Numbered from the stretch's first letter, positions 1-9,493 are shown. The stretch: DNA of 64,000 nt from Mucilaginibacter sp. (GCA_030445275.1 JAUCSE010000021.1:62001-126000), one strand, 5' to 3'. Notes: a model not told the origin generated them from the sequence alone. A program made the numbers and translations.

Positions 1-212
1 GGGTATTCCTCTTTTAACTTATTCCGGTTTAGCCAAAGACTTAAAAATGATTCCTGAACAATTTCTTCGCTTTGTTCTTTGTTTTTTAAAAAACGATAGG
101 CAAAATTATACAGCCGTTTGCCATATATATTATATAACTCGCGAAATGCGGATTGATCCTCATTTTTGAGACGGATTGCATAGCTTTCTTCGGAGGATTC
201 AAATAGCTTCAC
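1..212 (-). CDS. ECF RNA polymerase sigma factor, N-terminal part (cut by window edge)
   Basis: Reading leftwards from a GTG at 212, the frame stays open to the window edge and gives about 70 residues typical of sigma-70 region 2. The stretch runs from an acidic N-terminus through AFRELYNIYGKRLYNFAYRF to EIVQESFLSLWLNRNKL, the core-binding helix pair of ECF sigma factors. An in-frame TGA lies just upstream and no ATG is available, so GTG is the likely start. The FecR-type anti-sigma at 463 starts 250 bp away on the opposite strand. In most Bacteroidota FecI/FecR systems the two genes are co-directional, so this divergent layout is slightly unusual. The factor probably drives the neighbouring SusC/SusD genes by outer-membrane signalling (inference). 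The C-terminal half, with region 4, lies outside the window. Confidence 0.85.
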   Translation of the reverse strand, partial: MKLFESSEESYAIRLKNEDQSAFRELYNIYGKRLYNFAYRFLKNKEQSEEIVQESFLSLWLNRNKLKEEY

Positions 213-341
213 AAAAATCAGATTGAGGGGACCTACTATTTCTCAAATCTAAAAAATATTAGCAATAAACAATAAATTATTGATAAATGCTTTTACCTTT
301 TTTCAGGGGAAAATAATCGTTTTAAACGCCGTTAAACGCTC

Positions 342-364
342 AATTCTTGATTAAATCAAGAATT
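342..364. promoter_or_regulatory. Perfect 23-bp palindrome between sigma and fecR genes
   Basis: Two 11-bp arms (AATTCTTGATT and its complement) surround a single central A. A T-rich run follows on the plus side, so it could act as a terminator-like hairpin or as a protein-binding palindrome in this divergent intergenic region. Two direct copies of TTAAACGC with a 10-bp period (322-329 and 332-339) lie just upstream. Confidence 0.5.
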
Positions 365-462
365 TATTCAATTTTTTTTAATTATTTATAACAGCACTAG
401 TCCTAAAGGTAGCCTGCCGTGTATTACCCCCATATATAGCCCCTAATAATATATCAACATAA

Positions 463-1461
463 GTGAACAACAACGATTTAAATAATCTGCTAAAGCAGTA
501 TTTGGCCAATACGATAAGTAGGAAAGACTATGAGAAGTTGATGCACCATATTTCGCGGTCGGCATCTGATCATGAGTTATATAACCTGATGAAAGAAGAT
601 TGGGAGAACCATGCAAGAAGACATTCCATTGATGATGCACAAAGTGATACTTTATATGAAAGGATAGTTGCTGACCCCAGGTTTAAACTGACAGAAAAAA
701 GAGTTGATACATCTGTTTTCTCCATCAGGGTATTCACCAGAATTGCCGCGGGGGTATTGCTTTTTTTGTGCGTAAGCTTTGTTATCAGCTATTATTTAAA
801 AAAGGCACCGCAACAAAAGGAAATCGTTTACCAGGAAAAAATAGTTCCGTTTGGACAAAAAACTCAAATTGAACTGGCCGACGGTACAGTAATCTGGCTT
901 AATTCAGGGAGCAAGCTAAAAGTCCCACTAAATTTTACAGGAAATAAAAGAGAGGTGTATCTGCAGGGTGAAGCCTATTTTGATGTGGCTCATGATGCTT
1001 CAAAGCCTTTTATTATCCATACCGCCAACGCTATAACGCAGGTAATAGGTACCGCATTTAATATGAAAGCTTATGGCTCATTTAAGTTGGATGTAATAGT
1101 AGCGCGTGGTAAAGTAAGTGTTGGTCTTAAAAATCGGCAATTAGGTGTACTTACATCCAATCGCGGTTTATGTTATGACAGCCGGAGTAATTTGACCATG
1201 CAATACAATACCAATGCAGCTAAAGTGCGATGGATGTATGGCGACCTGATTTTTGATAATACCAATATGGAAGAGGCCGCCAAAACACTTGACCGATGGT
1301 ATAACACGCAAATAATATTAGCAGATCCTAAGGTGAAAGCCTATCAGTTTACAGCATCATTTTTAAATCATGAAAATATTGACCAGGTACTAAAAGTATT
1401 AAGTGAGCTTACTCATTTTACTTACACGCAGGTAGGCAATAGCTTTATTATCAAGGCATAG
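463..1461 (+). CDS. FecR family anti-sigma factor with DUF4974 domain
   Basis: Inner-membrane anti-sigma factor of the FecI/FecR/FecA type, expected to relay ligand binding by an STN-domain outer-membrane receptor to an ECF sigma factor. It starts at GTG, with no better ATG nearby. Residues 1-90 form the cytoplasmic part, and one membrane segment covers about 93-111. The periplasmic FecR domain follows, with the typical pattern LADGTVIWLNSGS and a later GEAYFDVAHD segment. A C-terminal DUF4974-like domain runs from about 258 to 332 (GDLIFDNTNMEEAAKTLDRW). The 332-residue length is normal. The SusC at 1682 has the matching STN signalling domain, which supports a three-part signalling unit with the partly visible sigma factor at 1-212. 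The sigma partner could also lie elsewhere, because the adjacent one is on the other strand. Confidence 0.93.
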   Translation: MNNNDLNNLLKQYLANTISRKDYEKLMHHISRSASDHELYNLMKEDWENHARRHSIDDAQSDTLYERIVADPRFKLTEKRVDTSVFSIRVFTRIAAGVLLFLCVSFVISYYLKKAPQQKEIVYQEKIVPFGQKTQIELADGTVIWLNSGSKLKVPLNFTGNKREVYLQGEAYFDVAHDASKPFIIHTANAITQVIGTAFNMKAYGSFKLDVIVARGKVSVGLKNRQLGVLTSNRGLCYDSRSNLTMQYNTNAAKVRWMYGDLIFDNTNMEEAAKTLDRWYNTQIILADPKVKAYQFTASFLNHENIDQVLKVLSELTHFTYTQVGNSFIIKA

Positions 1462-1508
1462 TAATCAAAATCAATAAATAGTAAACTAATAACCTAAAAA
1501 GAGAAGAC

Positions 1509-1523
1509 ATGAAAAAAACTTAA
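1509..1523 (+). other. Four-codon leader mini-ORF (MKKT)
   Basis: ATG, two AAA codons, ACT and a stop lie between fecR and susC, directly before two hairpins. The purine-rich GAGAAGAC just upstream could serve as a ribosome-binding region. It may be a leader peptide that couples translation to folding of the downstream hairpins. This is inference from layout only; so short a frame can arise by chance. Confidence 0.3.
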
Positions 1524-1535
1524 CTAACCATCAAA

Positions 1536-1555
1536 AGCTATCCTCGGCGATAGCT
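1536..1555 (+). promoter_or_regulatory. Leader hairpin 1 upstream of susC
   Basis: A 7-bp perfect stem (AGCTATC / GATAGCT) closes a 6-base loop. It lies 13 bases before a stronger terminator-like hairpin, so the two together resemble an attenuator or an mRNA-processing leader. Confidence 0.45.
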
Positions 1556-1567
1556 CCTTCAAGAAAA

Positions 1568-1601
1568 AAAAACCGCTGTGGCGCCAACCACAACGGTTTT
1601 T
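1568..1601 (+). terminator. Terminator-like hairpin between fecR and susC
   Basis: AAAAACCG, a one-base mismatch and TGTGG pair with CCACA, the mismatch base and CGGTTTTT around a 6-base loop (1582-1587). The stem ends in a T run on the plus strand, as in an intrinsic terminator. Because susC starts about 80 bp downstream in the same direction, it would limit read-through from fecR into susC or act as an attenuator. Confidence 0.7.
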
Positions 1602-1681
1602 AAAATGATAACAGAGAAATCAACTCTGCTAATCGATTGAGTTTAAACAAGTTTGTGAACCGCTTAAATCAAAGTAAAATT

Positions 1682-4600
1682 ATGAAATTTTTACTGTTAA
1701 AATTCTTTTCTCCATCCGCAAGGGATTCTATACAAATTTCAATTCTCCTACGTATCATGAGGTATACGACCATAACGTTAGCCGTTTTGCTTACCGTTTG
1801 CAATATGCTGCTGGCCGATGAAATAAAAGGACAAAGCATCAAGGATGTTAATGTTAATATAGGCATTAACAATAACAGCCTGGAATATGCCATAAAGCAG
1901 ATTGAAAAACAAACCGATTTTAGGTTTGCCTATAAGCAGGGTGAAATGAAAACCTACAAGCATATCACTTTGCCCAATGCCATAAGGACAGTAGAAGAAA
2001 CACTACTGTTGTTACTGAATCAAACTGATTTGATGTACAAGCAAAGGAATAATTATATTCTTTTGGTGCCAAAACCCTCACCGCAAACCAATCGGTCTAA
2101 AAGTAAAGCAACCCTGGCCGATAACATTACGGTTAAGGGGAAGGTAACAGATAGAATCTCGGGCGAATCCCTGATCGGTGTATCCATTCACGTTAAGGGC
2201 AGTTCTGTGGGCGTAGTTACTGATGTTAATGGCGTTTATTCTATAAGTGCGCCAGATAATGGGGCGCTCATAGTTTCCTATATAGGCTATATCAGCAGGG
2301 AAATATCGGTTAATAAAAATAAGTTGATTAACATAACCCTGCAAGCTGCAGAAAGCAGCTTAAACGAGGTGGTAGTAGTAGGTTACGGATCGCAAAAGAA
2401 AGGCGAGATCACTTCGGCAACGGGGCATGCCGATACCTCTGATTTCAGGCAAAGTGGTTCCAGGAATCCACTTGACCTGATACAGGGCAAAATTGCGGGT
2501 TTACAAATTACCCGTACCGGTGGTTCAAATCCAAACTCGGGTGTGAGCATACAATTGCGGGGTATTGTAACCGTAACCGGCGATTCAAGTCCGCTGATTG
2601 TAATTGACGGTATACCTGGTGGTAACCTTGATCTTTTACAGCAGGACGATATCGAATCAATCGACGTTTTAAAGGATGGTTCGGGCGCGGCCATTTATGG
2701 TACCAGCGCTAATGCCGGTGTAATTTTGGTAACTACCAAAAAAGGAAAACCAGGTGCCCCCCAATACTCTTATTCCAATTATTTTAGACGGGAATATCTT
2801 TCAAAACGCCCCGACTTTCTGACCGCATCACAATTCAAGGATAAGATCAAATCGGGTGAGCTGGATGCAACTGACTATGGCCATTCGTCAGACTTTTTTA
2901 ATGACCTGGTGCATAAAGATAATCTTTCGCAGAACCACAATTTTTCGTTAATGGGCGGAACTGATAAAACCAGTTACCGGGCAAGTTTAAATTACCGCGA
3001 CTTGCAGGGCTTTGCCAAGCAAAATGACCGCAGTGAATATACCTTACGTTTAAACATTAATCAAAAAGGACTAAGGGATCGTTTAACAACCCAAATAAAC
3101 CTGGTTACCAACTTCAACAATGCCAACCTTTTAGGCGGCGGCGGTTGGGAAGATCAGCTCAGCAAAAACCCTACACTATCTAACTATAATCCGGACGGAA
3201 CCTATTATTTTGAAAACACAAGCACCAATCAGCTGGCCCGCTTAATGCAGGAAACCGATAAGCGTAAACAGCAAACAACTGCTGCCAATGCCAAGGCCGA
3301 GCTGGAAATTATAAAGGGCTTAAAAGCATCCATATTTGGCTCGGTACAAAGAGATAGCTACATTGATGGTATTTACCGGGATCTGGACAGTGAGTTTTCG
3401 CTTGAAAATGATGTTTATAAAAATGGCGGATATGCAGAAAGATCAACCGCTTTAAGTCAGAATTTTGCGGTTGAACCAACCATACAATACAACCACACTT
3501 TTGCAAAAAACCATGCAGTTACTGCCATATTTGGTTATAGCTACCGCTACAATGTTTACGAAGGGTTTAATGCCAATAACTACGGCTTTGTAAATGACAT
3601 TTTTGAAGAAAATAACCTCGGGGCAGGTAACCAGTTATCAGCCGGTAAGGCGGGTATGGGAAGTTATAAAAATGATGATAAGCTGATTGCCTTTTTTGGC
3701 AGGGTAAATTACTCATTTAATGATAAATACCTGGCGCAGGTTATACTCCGTAAAGAGGGTTCTTCCCGGTTTGGCGCCAACCATAAATGGGGTTACTTCC
3801 CCGCAGCTTCTGCCGGTTGGGCCGTTAGCCAGGAAGATTTTATGAAGCGTGTAGACTTTATCAACTACCTGAAATTAAGGGTTGGTTATGGCGTAACCGG
3901 TAATTCGGGCTTTAATAATTATGCCTCATTAGTTACGCTGGGCACCGGCGGTATATACCGCTTTCCGGATGGCGAGTACCGCCAAACTTATGGACCTGAC
4001 CGTAACCCTAACCCGGATCTGCGCTTTGAGAAAAAACAAGAGCTTAATATTGGTACCGACTTTACCCTTTTTAACAATCGTATAAGCGGCGCTATTGATG
4101 TATTTCAGCGTAAAACCAAGGATCTTTTAGACACCTATGTAACGCCGCAGCCGCCATTTATCCGTTCAAGTATTTACGCCAACGTGGGTACCATATCGGC
4201 TAAGGGTATTGAGCTATCCTTAAGTTTTGCCGCTATAAAAAGCAGGAATTTTAAATGGAACATGGATATCACAGGTAGTACAACAAAAAATACCCTGGAT
4301 TCTTATTCTAATTCCGTTTATAAACAAGAGTACAAAACCTTTGGAGATATTGGAGGATACGGTGCATTGGGCGATGCCATACGCACTTACGAAGGCGGAC
4401 CACTGGGCCAGTTCTGGGGCAAGCGCTTTGCCGGTTTTGATGCTGATGGTAAATGGCTTTTCTATAAACGCGATGGCTCAAAAGTACATAATGACCAGAT
4501 CAATAACTCATTTGACCGTAATGTAACCGATTATGCTCCTATAGGCAATGCTATACCTAAATACTACGCATCATGGACAAACACTTTCAACTATAAGGGT

Positions 4601-5002
4601 TTTGATCTAAGGATATTTTTAAGAGGCAAGTTTGACTATGATATTCTGAATACAACCGCCATATCCTATGGCAATAAGGTAACTAAAACCAACCTGTTAC
4701 AAAGTGCATTCGGAAAATATGCTCAGATCAATGATACGTATATGTATTCTGATTATTACCTGGAAAATGGGTCGTTTGTTAAAATTGATGAGGTGACATT
4801 TGGTTACACCTTTAAATTAAAAACAAAATTTATACGGAACCTGAGGGTTTATGCATCAGGTCAAAACCTGGCTACCATAACCAAGTATACCGGTAACGAT
4901 CCTGATTTTGTGAATGACACAGGCCTGGGTCCGGGTATTGACAGCAGAGGGCCTTACCCTAGTACCCGCACTTTTCTACTGGGATTAAATGTTGGTTTCT
5001 AA
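1682..5002 (+). CDS. SusC/RagA-type TonB-dependent receptor with STN domain
   Basis: Outer-membrane beta-barrel that imports oligosaccharides or similar ligands with its SusD partner, powered by TonB. I chose the ATG at 1682; a TTG at 1637 is in frame and would add 15 residues. A signal segment (RYTTITLAVLLTVCNMLLADE) is followed by an STN (secretin/TonB short) domain at about 59-132, which in this family touches a FecR protein for signalling. A carboxypeptidase-regulatory-like domain lies at about 148-202. The SusC motif LNEVVVVGYGSQKKG and the plug follow from about 226, then the long barrel ending in a Phe. The length of about 1,100 residues is normal for STN-containing SusC proteins. SusD follows after 11 bp. 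No enzyme genes follow, so the substrate is not evident. Confidence 0.95.
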   Translation: MKFLLLKFFSPSARDSIQISILLRIMRYTTITLAVLLTVCNMLLADEIKGQSIKDVNVNIGINNNSLEYAIKQIEKQTDFRFAYKQGEMKTYKHITLPNAIRTVEETLLLLLNQTDLMYKQRNNYILLVPKPSPQTNRSKSKATLADNITVKGKVTDRISGESLIGVSIHVKGSSVGVVTDVNGVYSISAPDNGALIVSYIGYISREISVNKNKLINITLQAAESSLNEVVVVGYGSQKKGEITSATGHADTSDFRQSGSRNPLDLIQGKIAGLQITRTGGSNPNSGVSIQLRGIVTVTGDSSPLIVIDGIPGGNLDLLQQDDIESIDVLKDGSGAAIYGTSANAGVILVTTKKGKPGAPQYSYSNYFRREYLSKRPDFLTASQFKDKIKSGELDATDYGHSSDFFNDLVHKDNLSQNHNFSLMGGTDKTSYRASLNYRDLQGFAKQNDRSEYTLRLNINQKGLRDRLTTQINLVTNFNNANLLGGGGWEDQLSKNPTLSNYNPDGTYYFENTSTNQLARLMQETDKRKQQTTAANAKAELEIIKGLKASIFGSVQRDSYIDGIYRDLDSEFSLENDVYKNGGYAERSTALSQNFAVEPTIQYNHTFAKNHAVTAIFGYSYRYNVYEGFNANNYGFVNDIFEENNLGAGNQLSAGKAGMGSYKNDDKLIAFFGRVNYSFNDKYLAQVILRKEGSSRFGANHKWGYFPAASAGWAVSQEDFMKRVDFINYLKLRVGYGVTGNSGFNNYASLVTLGTGGIYRFPDGEYRQTYGPDRNPNPDLRFEKKQELNIGTDFTLFNNRISGAIDVFQRKTKDLLDTYVTPQPPFIRSSIYANVGTISAKGIELSLSFAAIKSRNFKWNMDITGSTTKNTLDSYSNSVYKQEYKTFGDIGGYGALGDAIRTYEGGPLGQFWGKRFAGFDADGKWLFYKRDGSKVHNDQINNSFDRNVTDYAPIGNAIPKYYASWTNTFNYKGFDLRIFLRGKFDYDILNTTAISYGNKVTKTNLLQSAFGKYAQINDTYMYSDYYLENGSFVKIDEVTFGYTFKLKTKFIRNLRVYASGQNLATITKYTGNDPDFVNDTGLGPGIDSRGPYPSTRTFLLGLNVGF

Positions 5003-5013
5003 ACCTATTTATT

Positions 5014-6684
5014 ATGAAAAAAATGAAACACTTATTAAAATACGCTCTATTAATATTGGTATTGATATGCGGGAATGCGTGTACCAAGCTTGATGAAAAA
5101 GCTTATGATACGCTATTAACAAACAATTTCTATAATAACAAAAACGAGGTGCTTTCGGCCGTTTTAAGGCCATATACACACGCTAATGCCTGGGTTACCC
5201 CATCGGGGCAGGACGGCTGGTGGCGGCCCAGTGAACTATCAGCCGATCAATTGGCATGGCCCACAAAAGGCCGTCATGGCGAGGATGGAGGCAAATGGAA
5301 AAGACTGCATTACCACACCTGGACAAATGACGAAGGCGGCATCAATAACGCATGGTCATTAATGTATTGGGGTATGGGGTTGTGTAATGATCCCATTGAG
5401 AACATTACCAAACTTGACCTCGGTAGATTAGGAATTACCCAGACAGAAAAGGATGCCTATATAGCCGAATTAAAATTGCTGAGGGCTTTCCATTACTTAA
5501 AATTAATGGACCTGTTTGGCAACATTCCCATAGTAACCCAGGTAGGTGTACCTGCAAAACCGGCTACAGTTGCACGCAAGGATGTGTTTGCCTTTGTTGA
5601 AAAAGAGATCAAAGATAATATCGACAAAGCGCCCAAACTATCAACAGATATGTTGGGCAGGATGACACAGGCCGGCGGATATGCGATGCTGGTGGAGCTG
5701 TATCTTAATGCCGAAAAATGGTCGGGCACGGCCCGGTGGGACGATTGTATTGCCGCCGCTAATAAACTGATCAATGGCGAAGCTGGTGGGCAAAACGGAC
5801 CGATGATGCTTGACCCTAATATTGATGACCAGTTTAAACCTACTAACGATCTTTCGAAGGAGGTGATATTCTCTATTGCCTATGAGTTTCAGAAAGCGAA
5901 CTTTCAACCATCATGGACGGGTGATTTTTATCATTTTCAGCAGCAATATATTTACGGCGGCAGTCGTAATGGTAATGATGGTGTAGTTGTAATACCGGGT
6001 GTTTATACCACGTTTGATAACAAAGATCTTAGAAAAACTGATTGGATACTGCAGGGCCCAATGATACGGTTTGATAATCACCAACCCGTAATTGCAACAG
6101 GTGGTAATGAATATGACGGAAAGCAACTCGTATTTGTAGATAATATCAGGAGAAATGTGGTTGCCGCGCAAAATGGCACTGATCCTGAAAAGCTGGCATC
6201 AACCATGAGCGAAGGTGAAGAGAATAGCGGTGTGCGGTTTAATAAATATAAGCTGGGTAACCAGGTAGCGGGCTTTGGTAGTGTAGCGCCTGATCCAAAT
6301 TATAACAATACGGATTGGAATGTTTACCGCTTAAGCTGGATATATTTTGCCAAAGCCGAAGCTATCATGAGAAAAAACAATGGATCGGCCACAGCCGAAG
6401 CGGTACAACTGATTAATGATTGCAAAAAACGTGCGTTCAACGCTGCCGACTGGCCATCTGTAGCTTATACACCTGCAACATTAACGATGGATGAACTGCT
6501 GGCCGAACGCGGTCGTGAGTTTATTTTTGAAGGATTCCGCAGGGATGACCTGATACGCTTTGGTAAGTTTGCTTCAGGAACCTGGTGGGATCATCAGCCG
6601 AGTAATCAAACCAAGGAGTTGTTCCCCATTCCTCAGCAGCAAAGGGCGCTCAATGAAAATCTTGTCCAGAATCCAGGCTATTAA
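5014..6684 (+). CDS. SusD/RagB-type surface glycan-binding lipoprotein
   Basis: Surface lipoprotein forming a lid over the SusC barrel and binding the imported nutrient. The signal peptide ends in a lipobox (ICGNACTKLDE), with the lipidated Cys near residue 23. The body has the all-helical TPR-like SusD fold pattern: LLRAFHYLKLMDLFGNIPIVTQ near 155-180, and the C-terminal LAERGREFIFEGFRRDDLIRFGKF followed by LFPIPQQQRALNENLVQNPGY, a hallmark ending of the family. The length of 556 residues is typical. It lies 11 bp after susC and is surely co-transcribed. Repeat-rich DNA and terminator-like hairpins follow, marking the end of the operon. Confidence 0.96.
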   Translation: MKKMKHLLKYALLILVLICGNACTKLDEKAYDTLLTNNFYNNKNEVLSAVLRPYTHANAWVTPSGQDGWWRPSELSADQLAWPTKGRHGEDGGKWKRLHYHTWTNDEGGINNAWSLMYWGMGLCNDPIENITKLDLGRLGITQTEKDAYIAELKLLRAFHYLKLMDLFGNIPIVTQVGVPAKPATVARKDVFAFVEKEIKDNIDKAPKLSTDMLGRMTQAGGYAMLVELYLNAEKWSGTARWDDCIAAANKLINGEAGGQNGPMMLDPNIDDQFKPTNDLSKEVIFSIAYEFQKANFQPSWTGDFYHFQQQYIYGGSRNGNDGVVVIPGVYTTFDNKDLRKTDWILQGPMIRFDNHQPVIATGGNEYDGKQLVFVDNIRRNVVAAQNGTDPEKLASTMSEGEENSGVRFNKYKLGNQVAGFGSVAPDPNYNNTDWNVYRLSWIYFAKAEAIMRKNNGSATAEAVQLINDCKKRAFNAADWPSVAYTPATLTMDELLAERGREFIFEGFRRDDLIRFGKFASGTWWDHQPSNQTKELFPIPQQQRALNENLVQNPGY

Positions 6685-6688
6685 TTAA

Positions 6689-6863
6689 TGTGAGTTTGGG
6701 ATAAGAAATCTTATGCATTTACTTTTGGATGTCATGCTGAGCTTGTCGAAGTATGGCGGGTTGGGCCTCTGCGCGCGACCCTTCGACAAGCTCAGGGTGA
6801 CAGGCCCTTTACGGCTTCGTAACTCGTTCAAAATGACATTTTAAATCTTATCCCGAACTCATA
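6689..6863. repeat. Composite palindromic repeat, family A, intact copy
   Basis: The core 6704-6810 is a near-identical inverted copy (107 bp, about nine differences) of 10313-10419. Inside are the arms GCTGAGCTTGTCGAAG and CTTCGACAAGCTCAGGGTG, which can fold into a long hairpin. Outside the core, GAGTTTGGGATAAGA near 6692 is mirrored by TCTTATCCCGAACTC near 6846-6860. The element resembles REP-type sequences mobilised by RAYT transposases, but no such transposase gene is in this window. Confidence 0.85.
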
Positions 6864-6870
6864 TCATGAT

Positions 6871-6906
6871 AATCAGGTGCAGTTAATAAAAAAACAGCAC
6901 CTGATT
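6871..6906. terminator. Hairpin downstream of susD
   Basis: Ten-base arms (AATCAGGTGC / GCACCTGATT) with a 16-base A-rich loop, followed by GTTTTG. Probably part of the transcription end of the susC-susD operon. Confidence 0.5.
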
Positions 6907-6957
6907 GTTTTGTGGCACTAACAGATCAGTTTACAATCGATAACATAGCCCTTATTA

Positions 6958-6982
6958 AAAGCGAACATCGGTTGTTCGCTTT
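6958..6982. terminator. Strong hairpin upstream of ABC permease
   Basis: Perfect 10-bp arms (AAAGCGAACA / TGTTCGCTTT) with a five-base loop and T-rich 3' end. A good intrinsic-terminator candidate separating the susC-susD operon from the next gene. Confidence 0.6.
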
Positions 6983-7012
6983 CGTTACAGGTTTATGCAG
7001 TGTTATTTTAAT

Positions 7013-7035
7013 AATTAATTGATAATCAATTAATT
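7013..7035. promoter_or_regulatory. AT-rich 23-bp perfect palindrome upstream of ABC permease
   Basis: Arms AATTAATTGAT and ATCAATTAATT flank a central A, about 65 bp before the permease ATG. It could be an operator. It is AT-rich, so chance symmetry is possible. Confidence 0.4.
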
Positions 7036-7099
7036 GTAAGTGAGGCATGATGTTTATATATTTAATGAGATTATCTAAGTCTTATTATAGTTAAAGCAT

Positions 7100-9493
7100 A
7101 TGTTAAGAAATTATTTAAGAACAGCCTGGCAGCATACTTTTGGAAACTTCAGTTTTAATGCCATTAATATTTTAGGGTTAGCAGCTGGTTTAGCAAGTTT
7201 TATAATCATACTGCTATACTTGAATTATGAGCTTAGCTATGATAAATGGAACCCTGAATTAAAGAAAATCTATAAAGTTTCGATACAAAAGAATACGGAT
7301 ATTCTGGAGCGAACCCCTGCACCGCTGGGAGCTCTTTTGGCCCAGAAATTTCCCAATGCGGAAGCTGCAACTTCTATCCAATCAGATGCAGACTTTGAAC
7401 TATTACTCGATGCCAATAATAAAAAAATATACCAGAAAGATATCGTAACTGTCGATTCCAGTTTTCTAAAAGTTTTCCCATATAAACTGATCAGCGGAGA
7501 TGCCGCGACAGCCCTCAATCAGCCAAATGCCGCCATTCTTACAGAAGAACTAAGCCGCAAGTTATTTGGAGATACAGACCCTATGGGGAAGACGATAAAA
7601 GTTTATAACGCTATTGAATGCGTAATTACCGGTGTAATGGAAGACCTCAAAGGACCGTCGCAACTTACTGTTAAAATGCTGATGCGTGACCCTTATGGGA
7701 AACAAAATAATTTTTGGGGCAATTATTCTTTTGTAACCTATTTGAAATTAAAGCATACTGATCAGGAAGCAAAAACCGAAGATGCCGTAAACAGAATATA
7801 TTATGACGAACATTTAAAGAGAGATACCAAATCATTCGAAGCCTATAAAAAAGCAGGGCAAGGAACGTTCTTGTTCGTAGATGCTGTTCCAAATATTTAT
7901 AATTTCCCTAAACATGGCAGCAGCCAGTTTAAAACAGTTTCTATATTGTTAACGCTAGCTGTTTTATTATTGCTGGCGGGCGCAATTAATTTTAGTAACC
8001 TTTCTATCGCTAAGGCAATAAGCCGGGCAAAAGAAGTTGGGGTACGCAAAGTATTAGGATCAAGCCGCAGGCAGCTGGTTTTTCAGTTCATGACCGAAAC
8101 AGCGTTCCAATGCATGATAAGCCTGTGTATCGCTATTTTAATTGTTTATATGGCGCTGCCCTATGTTAATAATACCTTCAATATCAACCTAAGCTTTTGG
8201 CAACAGGATAATACGGTAGCCCTTATTGCACAAATAGCGCTTTGCTTATTGATCGTTATCCTGCTTTCCGGGTTATACCCATCCTTATTCCTATCCCGTT
8301 TTAACACTACAAAAGTTTTAAAGGGGAATTACTCAAGCGGAAATAAAGGAATGCTTTTTCGCAACAGTTTGATTGTTGTGCAGTTCATGGTTTCGGTATT
8401 CTTCATTATTTCTATTTTGGTGATCAGAAGCCAGATGCATTATATGCAGCGCAAGGACAAAGGCTTTTCAGCCGATCAGGTAATGCGTATTCAGGCAAGC
8501 CAGAAGAATAGGGAAGACGGATTTCCCGGTGTTCAAAACGCACTGCTTTCCATAAACGGTGTAAGCTATGTAGCAAAGACCACTAAAATTCCCGGCGATA
8601 ATTTATTTATTGATACATCCACCTATGGTTTTAAATACGCGGGGAAGGAATACCGGATGTCATCAGTAAAAGTGAGCACAGATTATTTTAAAGCTTTAAA
8701 AATTGCTTTAATAAAGGGCCGGTATTTTACTAATGGATATGCTGATCAAAATACCCGCTCAGCAATTATTAATGAAACAGCGGCCCGGAAAATGAACATC
8801 GCCGATCCTGTAGGTAAAACCATTACTTATCCAGACTGTGATAGCATACCCGTACAAATAGTGGGTGTAGTAAAGGATTTTCATGCTAAAGGCTTTGAAA
8901 GTAATGTACTGCCAGAGGTGTATACCATCGGAAATAAGGCCTGCATGTACCAGTCGGGCGGAGCTATAGTGGTTAAACTTGACAGTAAACATGTACAGCA
9001 ATCTGTTGCCGCCATTGAACAGGCATGGAAAAAAATTGAACCGGATTTCCCGATCCGCTATTCTTTTTTGGATGATAACTTTCAGAAACTATTTATTTCC
9101 TATTCCAGGCTTCAACAGATCATCACCTTTTTTGCAGTAATAGCCATCATGATCTCGGTAATGGGCCTGTTTGCATTAACGGCATTCTTCACGCGCCAGC
9201 GTACAAAGGAAATTGGTGTCAGAAAAGTAATGGGAGCTACGGTTGCCCAGCTTGCCGCCTTACTGAGTAAAGAGTTTGTTTACCTCGTATTGCTTTCTGT
9301 AGTCATCATTACGCCGGTTGCCTGGTGGTTTATGCAAAAGTGGCTGCAAACATTTGCCTACCGCATTAATGTAAACTGGTGGTTGTTTTTTGCGGCCGGC
9401 TTCGTGGCAACGCTGATTGCTTTGGTTACTATAAGTTTTCAATCCATAAAAGCGGCATTGGCAAACCCAGTAAAAAGCCTGCGGAATGAATGA
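7100..9493 (+). CDS. FtsX/MacB-type ABC transporter permease
   Basis: Inner-membrane permease of the large MacB/FtsX family (797 residues). The first membrane segment (about 20-42) is followed by a long periplasmic MacB-PCD-like domain and a first three-helix FtsX core at about 280-400, carrying the motif AKAISRAKEVGVRKVLGSSRRQL. A second periplasmic domain follows, then a second FtsX core at about 675-797 with the matching motif FTRQRTKEIGVRKVMGATVAQL. This duplicated layout is common in Bacteroidota, where many copies exist and are often cited as antimicrobial-peptide or signalling-related exporters; the substrate here is unknown. No ATPase gene lies beside it, so it would need one encoded elsewhere. 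Palindromes and a terminator-like hairpin precede it. Confidence 0.93.
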   Translation: MLRNYLRTAWQHTFGNFSFNAINILGLAAGLASFIIILLYLNYELSYDKWNPELKKIYKVSIQKNTDILERTPAPLGALLAQKFPNAEAATSIQSDADFELLLDANNKKIYQKDIVTVDSSFLKVFPYKLISGDAATALNQPNAAILTEELSRKLFGDTDPMGKTIKVYNAIECVITGVMEDLKGPSQLTVKMLMRDPYGKQNNFWGNYSFVTYLKLKHTDQEAKTEDAVNRIYYDEHLKRDTKSFEAYKKAGQGTFLFVDAVPNIYNFPKHGSSQFKTVSILLTLAVLLLLAGAINFSNLSIAKAISRAKEVGVRKVLGSSRRQLVFQFMTETAFQCMISLCIAILIVYMALPYVNNTFNINLSFWQQDNTVALIAQIALCLLIVILLSGLYPSLFLSRFNTTKVLKGNYSSGNKGMLFRNSLIVVQFMVSVFFIISILVIRSQMHYMQRKDKGFSADQVMRIQASQKNREDGFPGVQNALLSINGVSYVAKTTKIPGDNLFIDTSTYGFKYAGKEYRMSSVKVSTDYFKALKIALIKGRYFTNGYADQNTRSAIINETAARKMNIADPVGKTITYPDCDSIPVQIVGVVKDFHAKGFESNVLPEVYTIGNKACMYQSGGAIVVKLDSKHVQQSVAAIEQAWKKIEPDFPIRYSFLDDNFQKLFISYSRLQQIITFFAVIAIMISVMGLFALTAFFTRQRTKEIGVRKVMGATVAQLAALLSKEFVYLVLLSVVIITPVAWWFMQKWLQTFAYRINVNWWLFFAAGFVATLIALVTISFQSIKAALANPVKSLRNE

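Noticed and set aside
6689..6863. Possible CRISPR array or small insertion sequence
   Set aside because: The repeats are inverted rather than regularly spaced direct copies, and no Cas or transposase gene is present.
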